From: Pseudomonadota bacterium
Lineage (GTDB): Bacteria > Myxococcota_A > UBA9160 > SZUA-336
Direction: 5' to 3'
NCBI GenBank assembly: GCA_003247575.1
Contig: QJZC01000034.1
Coordinates: 1 to 64,000, forward strand
DNA: 64,000 bases
The position numbers and the translations under genes were made by a program. The notes under the pieces are model-generated. The model saw nothing but the letters and a program-made list of their open reading frames with translations, was not told the origin of the DNA and did not search any database. Below are positions 42,601 to 50,338 of the stretch, piece after piece. Position 1 is the stretch's first letter. Every line of letters starts with the position of its first letter.

Positions 42601-45350
42601 TGGGACACCCAGCGCCGATTGTAGCGGGTGAGATAGGCGTTCCCCGCACCCTTGACCCGAGCCGCGGTCACCTCCTCGTACTCGATCTCGACGCGAACGG
42701 GAGCTCCCAGCGCGAGCTGCCCCGCGCGATCGATCACGACCACCTCGAAGCTGGCGACCTCTCCAGCGCGGAGCAGCCACCCTTCGTGGCGCAGGCCCAC
42801 GAAGCGGTCCCGCGCAACGTAGCGAGCCGTCGAGGTCGCTGTGATCTGCTTACCGCGATCGTCCCGCACAGCACTCTCGACGCGAAGCTCTCCATGTACG
42901 ATCGGGGCATCCGGAAGCTCGAATTCGACCCGGGCATCTCCATTGGCATCGATGGGCTCGTGCTGTTGATGCAGGTTACGCCGGTAGCTCGCGTGCAGGC
43001 CGGAGTCGAACACGAAGCCACTCGCGCGAGGGGCGGCCACCTCGATCGGCCTCGGACTCAGGCTGGCCACGATGCGTGCCTCTCCCCCTGTGTAGGGCCC
43101 ACCGGAGTGTAGTCGAGCCGCGGTCTCGATGCGCACCGAGTCGCCGGGGCCAAACACACGGCCCTCGATCTCATTCGAGACCTTGAATGGGGCGGGTGTG
43201 AAGTCGGATACCAGCACGCGCAGGGGCGTCCAAACCTCTTTGGTGAAGTCCGCGGAGAGCTCGAAGCGGAGGTTCCCGGTCGCGACCGTGTCCGCCAGCA
43301 GAAACTCACCGGCGTGGCTCCCGAAGGAGTTGAGAGCGATCTCCTTCTCGGTGTGCACGACACGGTCCAACGGATCGATCACGCGCAGCGCGTACTTTCC
43401 CCTGGGGGCAGCGACGAAGCGTTCGGCGTCCTGATCGCGAACCCAGAGCTTGTAGCGCACGGTATCTCCGGGTCGGTACACCCCCTGGGCACTCGTTCCG
43501 AACGCTCGCAGGTGTCCGAACCGACCCATGATCCGCGTCTGAATCCAGGTTCCACCGGGCCCCTGGGGATGGACGCGAAACTGGCCGACTGCGGGCAGCA
43601 GCGCCATGTCCGAACCGCGCGTCACGCGCACGAGCGGCGCAGGCTCGTCTCGATGACTCCACCAGGATCGCAAGTTCAGCTCGCCGTCGCGCAGGTCACG
43701 AGTCCCCGGCAAGCGCGCAAGTCCCCGGCGGTCGGTCTCGGACACCGCGAGCGGAGAGAGAGGCAGAGTGAGACCGAACAGTCTCTCGTAGAGGAGCTCG
43801 ACCCGCGCGCCGCTCACCGGCTCGCCCGTCGCGAGGTCGGTGACCCAAGCCAGGCTCTGCGCGTGCCCGAGCTTGAGATGGACCTGATAGGGAGTCACCT
43901 GCGCGAGTATGTCGCGCTCCACGGCGGAACCCGGGCTCGAGGTCATCTCGCCCACCAGCACCCCCGATCGCTCCGAAAACTGATCGCGCAAGGGAAGGGG
44001 TAGATCGAAGGCGACATCCTCGGCTGCGGGAACCGGAACGGTCCAATCAAACGGCTCGATCCGATCGACGCTGATTCGGGTCCCGCTGAATCGGATCTGC
44101 TGCTTGTTCGTCACCGTGATCGGAAGCTGCGACTCCGCATCTCGTTCCAAGACGGAGATCGGATGCCTCAAGTACGCACGAGGTTTTCTGTGCGCAGTGT
44201 CGAAGCGGAGGTCGATGCCCGACTCGAGCGGCCGACCGAACTCGTCACGGATCGCAGCTCGATCGGCAGAGAGTACGTATCGCTGATTTGCCCGAAGCGG
44301 AGAGGGAAGCCCGACCCCGTACTGCTGTCCCTTTCGGCGAGAGCGCCTCAACGAGCTATAGGACCGAACCGCCTCCCAGGGATCGTAGTCCGAGCGACCG
44401 CCGGCGAAGTCGGGTGTTGCCACGAGGTTCGGCGCGAGTTCTTCCTTGATGACTGGGGAGCTGAACACCAGGGACACGCCGCCGAGCGGATCGCAGCGGG
44501 TTTCTCCGAGATCGGTCGCACCGCTCGCGAGCGGAAAGAAGCGACTCTCCGACTCTCCCTCGACCGAGCAGCGCAGCCCGAGCAGCTCGAACTCGGGGAA
44601 GGAGTGCATCGCGAGCAGCTCGCGCTCCTCGACGCCCGGCTGCCCGCCCACGACGTCGCGCAGTCCTGGCTCGACCACGAGCGCGACGTCCGAATCGGGG
44701 GGGAGCATCTCCCCGGGTCGGAGCAAGAATTGCGCCGAGGCCGGAGGACCAGCCGTCGTCGCCGGTATGCGTCGCCCGCCGATTCGAAAGTACACGTGAC
44801 TCATCAGAGACTCGCGCGTGATGGAGCGCTTCGCGCGAATCTCCACCTCTGGCATTCCGGGTGCGAGCCACTGAGATACGTAGGCTCGATCGATCGCGGG
44901 CCGCTGAGTCAGAAACACCGACTCGTGCGGCCGCCCGAGCTTCGTCCCATCGAGCGCAGAGATCGATGCCGAGACTCGAACGACATACCGAGTCGCAGGG
45001 CTCGCTGGCGCGTCGGATCGAAGCTGACAGGAGAGAGAAGTCGTATTGAGCCAGCGCCACTGGCAGTCGAGTGGTGGAGTGATCTCGACCTGAACCTCCG
45101 AGGCTTCGCGATCCATGCGTCCGATGGGAACCATGTCCCGGTCGAACGTGAACACGACCTGCTCGGGAATTGGCACGTCGGTACCGACCGGGGTGACACG
45201 CAAGAGTCTCAGATCCGACTCGGAAGGATCTCCTGCAGTTGCGATGTTCGCCATGGATACAGCCAGCAGCGCCGTGACCATCGCGAGAAGTAGAAAGACT
45301 CGGGAGAACCTACTGGAGTATTTCGCAAGGTAACTCGCCGACGTCGACAT
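39606..45350 (-). CDS. Bacterial alpha-2-macroglobulin family protein
   Basis: A very long periplasmic protein (1914 aa) of the YfhM-like group: a thioester protease trap thought to guard the periplasm. After the signal peptide (VFLLLAMVTALLAVSMANIATA) come many MG-type beta domains, including GQFRVHPQGPGGTW and YRPGDTVRYKLWVRD (MG2-like), a GGGGGAG-containing loop followed by FEFVSYWNP (bait-region zone), and PDNLTGWRVIVMAAS. The thioester site is YPYTCWEQRLSRG near residue 1405: C-W-E-Q instead of E. coli CLEQ, still with the Cys and Gln needed. Two starts are possible, ATG 45350 or 45362; an AGGAGG lies between them, favouring 45350. Coupled to pbpC. Confidence 0.9.
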   Translation of the reverse strand: MSTSASYLAKYSSRFSRVFLLLAMVTALLAVSMANIATAGDPSESDLRLLRVTPVGTDVPIPEQVVFTFDRDMVPIGRMDREASEVQVEITPPLDCQWRWLNTTSLSCQLRSDAPASPATRYVVRVSASISALDGTKLGRPHESVFLTQRPAIDRAYVSQWLAPGMPEVEIRAKRSITRESLMSHVYFRIGGRRIPATTAGPPASAQFLLRPGEMLPPDSDVALVVEPGLRDVVGGQPGVEERELLAMHSFPEFELLGLRCSVEGESESRFFPLASGATDLGETRCDPLGGVSLVFSSPVIKEELAPNLVATPDFAGGRSDYDPWEAVRSYSSLRRSRRKGQQYGVGLPSPLRANQRYVLSADRAAIRDEFGRPLESGIDLRFDTAHRKPRAYLRHPISVLERDAESQLPITVTNKQQIRFSGTRISVDRIEPFDWTVPVPAAEDVAFDLPLPLRDQFSERSGVLVGEMTSSPGSAVERDILAQVTPYQVHLKLGHAQSLAWVTDLATGEPVSGARVELLYERLFGLTLPLSPLAVSETDRRGLARLPGTRDLRDGELNLRSWWSHRDEPAPLVRVTRGSDMALLPAVGQFRVHPQGPGGTWIQTRIMGRFGHLRAFGTSAQGVYRPGDTVRYKLWVRDQDAERFVAAPRGKYALRVIDPLDRVVHTEKEIALNSFGSHAGEFLLADTVATGNLRFELSADFTKEVWTPLRVLVSDFTPAPFKVSNEIEGRVFGPGDSVRIETAARLHSGGPYTGGEARIVASLSPRPIEVAAPRASGFVFDSGLHASYRRNLHQQHEPIDANGDARVEFELPDAPIVHGELRVESAVRDDRGKQITATSTARYVARDRFVGLRHEGWLLRAGEVASFEVVVIDRAGQLALGAPVRVEIEYEEVTAARVKGAGNAYLTRYNRRWVSQETCSLESREDPVVCSFTPERGGAYRITASTRDSLGREHSSAIQRFAQAKGNALFEIEPGDRLDIVPEQTSYRVGDTARFLIKNPFERGTALVTTERLGVQVVEVRELDQPTAVIELEIREEHVPGFYLSVVLTSPRVSEALSEDGLDLGKPAVRTGYVRVPVRDPFKEIQVDLRVERPSYRPRERVEVQIEARARNGRTPPLEAAVAVIDEAVLDLIPGGVESYDPHAGFYVLEPLDVSNWSLLRRLVGLQRFEKKGQTPGGGGGAGPSLRSLFEFVSYWNPSIELDPRGRGSFAFEVPDNLTGWRVIVMAASDTDRFGLGQARFVVNRDTEIRPALPNRLIEGDRFSARFTVMNRTDQPRKLSAEVRVDGPVEPMAPVRLDLDAPPYQRIPIRVPVQVTAPGEVSFYVRAGDASDVDALSVSLPIDRRSTPIVAASYLSSEEGSEKVPIEVPVEIQSGTGELRVEISPSVIGGIQGAFEYLRDYPYTCWEQRLSRGVLAAQFLELRDHLSPEFEWPDAASAVADMLARAASFQAPNGAMTYYRPEDRYASPYLSAYTALAFNWLRESGHAAPAAVEERLHAYLEKLLRLDTTPEFYTPSMLSSVRAVALAALAPHGSITRADLVRFAPHAERMDLFGRSHFLQAALHVDPKLPLVDEVLDGLLAASDQTGGELRFTEEIETTYARIHHSAERATCTILSGLVRARGRTSLPDDLAFKLVRAVTQARKRKDRWENTQENVFCLSALIEYSKSYETTPPELDLELRFGDEPIGNGQLRGVRDQPVLQKRKLTARDTGRASTLEIRRKGRGRYYAAVRLAYHPSSLRSEAILSGMEIRREYSVKRDGVWKLLEGPIRLERGELVRVDLFLHVPAARSFIVVDDPVPGALEPVDRNLANSSEVDASEGDFEAVGGSYWYRHDDWLDITTTRWRFYHREMRDDAVRFYSEWVPPGGYVLSYTAQVIAAGEFSVLPVHAEQMYEPDVFGKGRPRVMQVSERP

Positions 45351-45396
45351 CTCCCTCCTCATTCCCGTACGACGAAGTCCAAGGCCCCGTATTCGA

Positions 45397-46092
45397 CTAG
45401 CCGACCACCTCGGCACTTTCTGGGGACAGCGATGCGGCTTCCCTTCCGTCCAGATCGGCCTCGGGGTCGACGTCGTGCGACTCATAGAGGTCGCGATGCA
45501 AGCGTCCCCATGCATCGATCGTGCGCCACTCGATCGATGGAAAGACCTCTGCCCAGGCAGCGTTGCTCGTCCCCCAGGTGCTCTTGCCGATCACGCCGTA
45601 CCGAATCCGATGGTCCGCGAGGTGCTGCACAGCGTCGAGCGCCGTATGCGCCGAGGCGCAAATGGGACTGACCGGGGCGAGCCAGGCGGGCCCGCATGCG
45701 CGCGGAGACTTCGACTTGAGCAGCAGGATCGATCGCTTTCCCGGTGCCCGCAGGGCGTCCTCGACGGCAACTTCGATCGCCTCTTCCGCGTCAGCCGAAA
45801 GCTGTACGAACTGGAGCGCGAAGCTCGGTTGCGCGCCGCGTTCTCCAACCCGGACGATTCTTCCCAGTGTCGTCACCACGCTGCGCGGCAGCCTCAGGCA
45901 GAGCCTTGCAGAGTCTCCGGCCTGTCCAGTAGGGATCCCGCACAAGCGAACACCCCCCGTCGAGAGGTCGAAGGTCATGTGCTCCGAGGTCTCTCCCTTC
46001 ACACATACCTGAGCGCTCGCGCACACCACGACGCGCGGACTGTGCCGCTGTTCCGGTCCGAAGCTGATCGGTGTTGCGTCCATCATTCTCAT
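45397..46092 (-). CDS. PilZ-domain protein with extra C-terminal domain
   Basis: A 231-aa cytoplasmic protein. Residues 10-115 form a PilZ domain with both c-di-GMP-binding motifs: RHSPR (RxxxR) and DLSTGG ([D/N]xSxxG). The C-terminal half (about 118-205) starts KRSILLLKSKSP and includes ALDAVQHLADHRIRYGVIGKS, which looks like an alpha/beta fold, perhaps a receiver lacking its phospho-Asp; this is uncertain. It lies 46 nt before the alpha-2-macroglobulin gene on the same strand, so it may be the first gene of the PilZ-macroglobulin-pbpC transcript. Start uncertain among ATG codons at 46092, 46086 and 46083. Confidence 0.8.
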   Translation of the reverse strand: MRMMDATPISFGPEQRHSPRVVVCASAQVCVKGETSEHMTFDLSTGGVRLCGIPTGQAGDSARLCLRLPRSVVTTLGRIVRVGERGAQPSFALQFVQLSADAEEAIEVAVEDALRAPGKRSILLLKSKSPRACGPAWLAPVSPICASAHTALDAVQHLADHRIRYGVIGKSTWGTSNAAWAEVFPSIEWRTIDAWGRLHRDLYESHDVDPEADLDGREAASLSPESAEVVG

Positions 46093-46296
46093 GGGCTGGC
46101 CCTACGCGCATTCGATCCGACCTGCCCATCGACCGCCCTCGCCTCTAGCTGTACTCATTGCCCACGAGCTGCTCGAATGTGCGCGAGCTGTCCGCTCGAG
46201 CTGCAGCGAGGCTGCGCCCATGGGACCTCGGAACGCAAATCCACTCCCCCAAAATCGGGCCATTCTCATCCCCCGGAACTCGGGTACACTCGCTCC

Positions 46297-47271
46297 ATGA
46301 AGACGCGCAGACTCGGCAGGACGAACCTTCAGATCTCGGAACTGACCTTGGGCGGTGGCATGGTCGGCGGACTCCTGATCCGAGAGAGCGATGCAACGCG
46401 CCGCGAAGCGATCCGTAGGACCTTGGCCGCAGGCATCAACTGGATCGACACGGCGCCATCCTACGGGGCCGGAGAATCGGAGCGAGCGCTCGGATGGATC
46501 CTCGCCGAAACGCAGGCGGCCGTGCACGTCTCGACCAAGTTCCGAATCGATCCAAACGATCGAGACTTCGCCGGTCAGCTGGAGGCGTCGCTCTGCGAGA
46601 GCCTGGAACGCCTGCAGCGGCCGCAGGTGGACCTGGTTCAGCTCCACAATCGCGTCATGCCGCAGGCTGGACGCGCGTCACTGGGCGTGAGCGACATTCT
46701 CGGAAGCGGCGGTGTGGCGGATGCGCTGGATCAGATGGTAGCGAGAGGACTCGTGCGATACCGAGGTCTCACCGCGATTGGCGATGCCCAGAGCTGCCAC
46801 GAGGTGATCGAGAGCGGCCGGTTCGACACGGCGCAGATCTACTACAACCTGCTCAACCCGACCGCTGGGCAGACCGTTCCCGATGCATGGAGCGCCTACG
46901 ACTTCGCCGGCCTGATCTCCGCCTGCAAACGCCAGGACATGGGGACCCTCTGCATCCGAGTTCTCGCGGCCGGCGTGATCGCCACCGACCTACGTCACGG
47001 CCGGGAGGGATCTCTCGTGCCCGGAACCGAAGTCGCGCGAGACGAGCGCAGGACACAGGCCCTGTTCCGTGCTCTCGGCACACGCTACGGAACGCGAGCG
47101 CAAACGGCGATTCGCTTCGTGCTCGCAAACCCCGACGTTTCGAGTGCGATCGTAGGCATCGCGGATCTCGATCAGCTGGATGAGATGCTCGCCGTAGGTG
47201 CGCTCGGCCCCTTGCCCGCAGAGGGACTCGAGACCATTCAGAAGATCTACGCAGCCGGAATCCAGGAGTGA
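46297..47271 (+). CDS. Aldo/keto reductase
   Basis: NADPH-type aldo/keto reductase of 324 aa. Family marks: RRLGRTNLQISELTLGGG at the start, GINWIDTAPSYGAGESERALG (catalytic Asp and Tyr), HVSTKFR (Lys), VDLVQLHN (His), and the late IVGIADLDQLDEMLA. Substrate unknown, cytoplasmic. ATG at 46297; the ORF-track start at 45475 overlaps the PilZ gene antisense. It ends in a GTGA overlap with a small membrane protein gene. Confidence 0.9.
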   Translation: MKTRRLGRTNLQISELTLGGGMVGGLLIRESDATRREAIRRTLAAGINWIDTAPSYGAGESERALGWILAETQAAVHVSTKFRIDPNDRDFAGQLEASLCESLERLQRPQVDLVQLHNRVMPQAGRASLGVSDILGSGGVADALDQMVARGLVRYRGLTAIGDAQSCHEVIESGRFDTAQIYYNLLNPTAGQTVPDAWSAYDFAGLISACKRQDMGTLCIRVLAAGVIATDLRHGREGSLVPGTEVARDERRTQALFRALGTRYGTRAQTAIRFVLANPDVSSAIVGIADLDQLDEMLAVGALGPLPAEGLETIQKIYAAGIQE

Positions 47272-47465
47272 GCGTGGGCGACCCGGACGAATCACGCGCG
47301 CGCGCCTGGCGAGCCACGGGCATCGTGCTCGCAATCGTAGCGGTCGTCGCCTGGGCGATGAGCGTCGTCTTCGAGATCGCCTTCGTGAAGGCGATCGCCA
47401 GCGTCATCCTGATTCTGTTCGTTGCAGCGCTGGCTGCCGTGGTGCTGGGAATCTCTCCGTTCTGA
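47268..47465 (+). CDS. Small two-helix membrane protein
   Basis: A 65-aa protein with two hydrophobic helices: ATGIVLAIVAVVAWAMSVV and AFVKAIASVILILFVAALAA. The start is GTG at 47268 overlapping the aldo/keto reductase stop (GTGA) with CCAGGAG just upstream, which is the main support for it being real. I recognise no family. Confidence 0.6.
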   Translation: MSVGDPDESRARAWRATGIVLAIVAVVAWAMSVVFEIAFVKAIASVILILFVAALAAVVLGISPF

Positions 47466-47546
47466 GCTGCGACCTAGTGAATCGGAGAGGTTTGACCGAG
47501 GAGTTCACCCGAGACGGCGCCTGCGCAGACGTTCCCAGACTATCCG

Positions 47547-49523
47547 CTAGCGCGGGCTGAAGTTGAGCAGCATGCCCCAGTTCTGGTTCGCCAGCCGGAA
47601 GAAGGGGCTCCCCCCGAGCGACACGAACGACTCGCTCAGCGACTCGTCCAAGCCCACGGTGAGAAGTGGCGGAATCCCGGAAGCCCCGAGCTCCGGATCG
47701 TTCGGCATGTCGACCACGAGGAACAGATCCAGACTGGGGTCACGAGCCAGCTCGCTCTGGATTCGATCGCTCATCCCGTTCGCCCCGTCGAAGTAGAACG
47801 GGTGGAAGTCTCCGTCCTGGGCGACGAAGTCACTCTGCTCGCGCAGGCGCAACCCCTGGTCGATCAGGGCGATCGTCCCCTCGGGGGTGAGCCGACCGAG
47901 CACCAGGGAGGCTCGCGCGATTCGCACCGGGATCGAAGGGTCGGAGTTACTCACGAGGAACTGGCCGGTCGTCAACGCGGTGCCGGAGTCGAGCACGGCG
48001 AGCACGATGTCGTTGCGATAGCGTGTCGCATAGCGGACGTCCTGCTGGCCGAGTACGATCGGGCTGCCGCGTTGCAGCACCGGACCGAAGTTTGCGAACT
48101 GGATCGTCTGGTTGGCGACGAAGTCGATTCGCTCGAGAGGATTCGTCGTGCGCACCGCCACGTGGCGAGAGCGACCGGGGTTCGTCTCGAAGACCACCTC
48201 GTTCCCCGGGGTCGACGCTCCCTCCTCATCGAAGAAGTGCAGATCGCTCACCTGTCCAATCGTGCCGACGGCACTGATGCTCATGCCCGTCGCCATCTCC
48301 ACGTCCGGCGGCTGCACGAAGATCTCGTAGTTCCCGTCCGGGAGCGGAAGCTCGTACTCACCGTCTACGACCCCGAGCTCTGGTGGGAGCACTCCGATCT
48401 GGCCAGTGGCCAGATCTCTGAGCACGCGAACCCGACCGGCGAATGCACCCACGGGAATCTCGTTCTCTGCTCCGATGCGCCGCGCGTAGACGTTCGCTCC
48501 AGCGATCCCGATCCCCGCAGCACTGACGACCGAGCCGCGCAACACCGAGAAGACCTCCGAGAATGGAACATCGCCGAACTGCAAGCTAGCCAGCGGGCCA
48601 TCGCCGCTGCCCTCGGGATAGATCAGCGACGACCAGGCGATGTCATCCACATGCAAGCTCCGTGCAGCGCTCTCCGAGCCGGGATCGCCGGCATCCAAGC
48701 TCGGGAACATGGTGCTCGCACTTCCGTCTCGATCCGAGATGTTGTTCAGCAGTGCATGGGACAAGCCGTGTGAATGGCCGAACTCGTGGGTGGCGGTCGC
48801 CCGTAGATCCACCGCGTCGGGCGAAGGGGTCAGCTCGTAGAGAACGCGCGGATTGAACTGGACGTCGTTGTCCAGGATCGTGCCGGCGAGGTACAGGCCC
48901 GCGGGAAACTCGATGTCGCCATCGAGGTCGGCGTCGAAGCACGTGTTGCGTCCACGCTCGATCGGGTCGTAGACGTCCGAGTCTCCATCGCCATCCAGAT
49001 CGTCGCCGGGCTCGAACTGCGTGTCCGCATCGAGCGAGATGGACGGCGAAGTGGCGCCGCTGTCGAAGTCGGGAGGCGCTTCGAAGGTGATCTCGTTGAC
49101 GAAGTCGAACCCGCGTACCCCATTGCCGATCGTGCGAACACGGGTGATGTTCATCTCGATGTACGACGTGGGGATCTGGTTCCATACGTCCATGGCGGCC
49201 TGCAGCTCGCGCCGAACATCCGCGATCGAAAGCTCAGCGGGAGTGCCCGCGTTCGGAGGCACCGTATCGAGCGTGTACTCTACCCGAGCGCAGCGCTCGT
49301 CCCAGAAGATCGGGACCGTGACCGCAACGTCGATCCCCGGCTGCAGCTCGATGCCCGTCTCTGCGAGTACGTCCAAACGTCCGCCCGCGCGCGCCTCTGG
49401 CGCCAGACCCAGTGCGCCGACGATCCCCGTACACAGAGCCGTGCAAAGGGCGAAGCAGACCCGAGCTCGCGCGCGGCAGCGCGCATTCCCTCGACCCTCC
49501 GACCCGCGTAACGCTTTCTTCAC
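47547..49523 (-). CDS. Secreted matrixin-like zinc metalloprotease
   Basis: A 658-aa exported protein. Signal region: CFALCTALCTGIVGALGLAPEARA. The catalytic motif HEFGHSHGLSH (residues 246-256) is the full metzincin HExxHxxGxxH. Calcium-type loops DLDGDGDSDVYD and DADLDGDIEF precede it. Residues after about 300 are beta-rich, with a carboxypeptidase-regulatory-like segment (GVVDGEYELPLPDGNYEIFV). The start is GTG at 49523, overlapping the upstream stop (GTGA); the ORF-track start is out of place. Together with the upstream lipid-anchored or membrane partner it forms a frequently seen pair of unknown substrate. Confidence 0.85.
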   Translation of the reverse strand: MKKALRGSEGRGNARCRARARVCFALCTALCTGIVGALGLAPEARAGGRLDVLAETGIELQPGIDVAVTVPIFWDERCARVEYTLDTVPPNAGTPAELSIADVRRELQAAMDVWNQIPTSYIEMNITRVRTIGNGVRGFDFVNEITFEAPPDFDSGATSPSISLDADTQFEPGDDLDGDGDSDVYDPIERGRNTCFDADLDGDIEFPAGLYLAGTILDNDVQFNPRVLYELTPSPDAVDLRATATHEFGHSHGLSHALLNNISDRDGSASTMFPSLDAGDPGSESAARSLHVDDIAWSSLIYPEGSGDGPLASLQFGDVPFSEVFSVLRGSVVSAAGIGIAGANVYARRIGAENEIPVGAFAGRVRVLRDLATGQIGVLPPELGVVDGEYELPLPDGNYEIFVQPPDVEMATGMSISAVGTIGQVSDLHFFDEEGASTPGNEVVFETNPGRSRHVAVRTTNPLERIDFVANQTIQFANFGPVLQRGSPIVLGQQDVRYATRYRNDIVLAVLDSGTALTTGQFLVSNSDPSIPVRIARASLVLGRLTPEGTIALIDQGLRLREQSDFVAQDGDFHPFYFDGANGMSDRIQSELARDPSLDLFLVVDMPNDPELGASGIPPLLTVGLDESLSESFVSLGGSPFFRLANQNWGMLLNFSPR

Positions 49524-50128
49524 GGCTGCGCCGTGGGCGACAGACGCCGGATCACGCTGGCGAGATCGAACGAGGGCCCGCCGCCAGGGACGTGCACACG
49601 TGCCTCCCCGCGGTGCATCACGATCGGCGCGCACCCTTGCAGCCCACTGACGAGGCGGTACGCCCCCGCAGACTCACTCGCTCGCAGAAAGAAGACAGCC
49701 GTCATACCCACGAGTAGACGCATCGCATCCGGGCGAACTTCGACCACGCCGATCTTTCCCGCCACGCCGGGCGTTCCCGATGGAGCACGAGCCCGGCCGC
49801 CCGGAAGCACGAGCTCCATCGATGGAGTGGTCGCGCCCTTGAGTGCTCGCACGACGCGCAGCTCGAAGACCGTCTGCAGCGCCCCACTCACCCACTCGGC
49901 GCGCTGGCCCACCACCTCTGCGATCGCAACGGCATCCGAGCGGAGCTCGAGCTCCTCGAGCGACAGCACCTGCGGCTCGGTCGTCGAGTGCGCCCGGATC
50001 GCGCCCGCGAGGAGCGCGGCCGTGAAGGCTCCAGTGAGCGAGAGCGCGAGGAGGACCTGCTGAACCCACGGGGCGGAGCAGCTGGCTCGGTCACCACGCC
50101 GATGTCGCCGAGAGCACTCGGGATGCAT
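49520..50128 (-). CDS. Membrane-anchored partner of the metzincin
   Basis: A 202-aa protein with one N-terminal hydrophobic segment (VLLALSLTGAFTAALLAGAI), signal peptide or anchor. The rest resembles the small beta-rich protein often encoded before matrixin-like proteases: LSLEELELRSDAVAIAEVV, TVFELRVVRALKG, GMTAVFFLRAS, and RLVSGLQGCAPIV. I know no tested function; an inhibitor, chaperone or substrate is possible. ATG at 50128 follows GGAGGGAGAAG. Its stop overlaps the metalloprotease GTG. Confidence 0.7.
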   Translation of the reverse strand: MHPECSRRHRRGDRASCSAPWVQQVLLALSLTGAFTAALLAGAIRAHSTTEPQVLSLEELELRSDAVAIAEVVGQRAEWVSGALQTVFELRVVRALKGATTPSMELVLPGGRARAPSGTPGVAGKIGVVEVRPDAMRLLVGMTAVFFLRASESAGAYRLVSGLQGCAPIVMHRGEARVHVPGGGPSFDLASVIRRLSPTAQP

Positions 50129-50338
50129 GCTTCTCCCTCCATCCATCCACGGCACCGATTCGTCGATTACACCACAGCATCCCACCGTTCTGGCGTCACT
50201 TCAATCCCGCAGACGCAGAATGAGTGTGAGTCGCCAGCCGGTCCAGTGACAGGAGCCCACGGTCGCGACAGCAACGACTCATGCACGCCAGCGACGAAGC
50301 AGCGACGAAGACCGTCGGAGAGCCGGCTGAGCAGGCGA

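Noticed and set aside
41433-43112. 559-aa plus-strand ORF (and 39624-41330)
   Set aside because: Antisense to the macroglobulin gene; shadow frames with high His/Arg/Asp.
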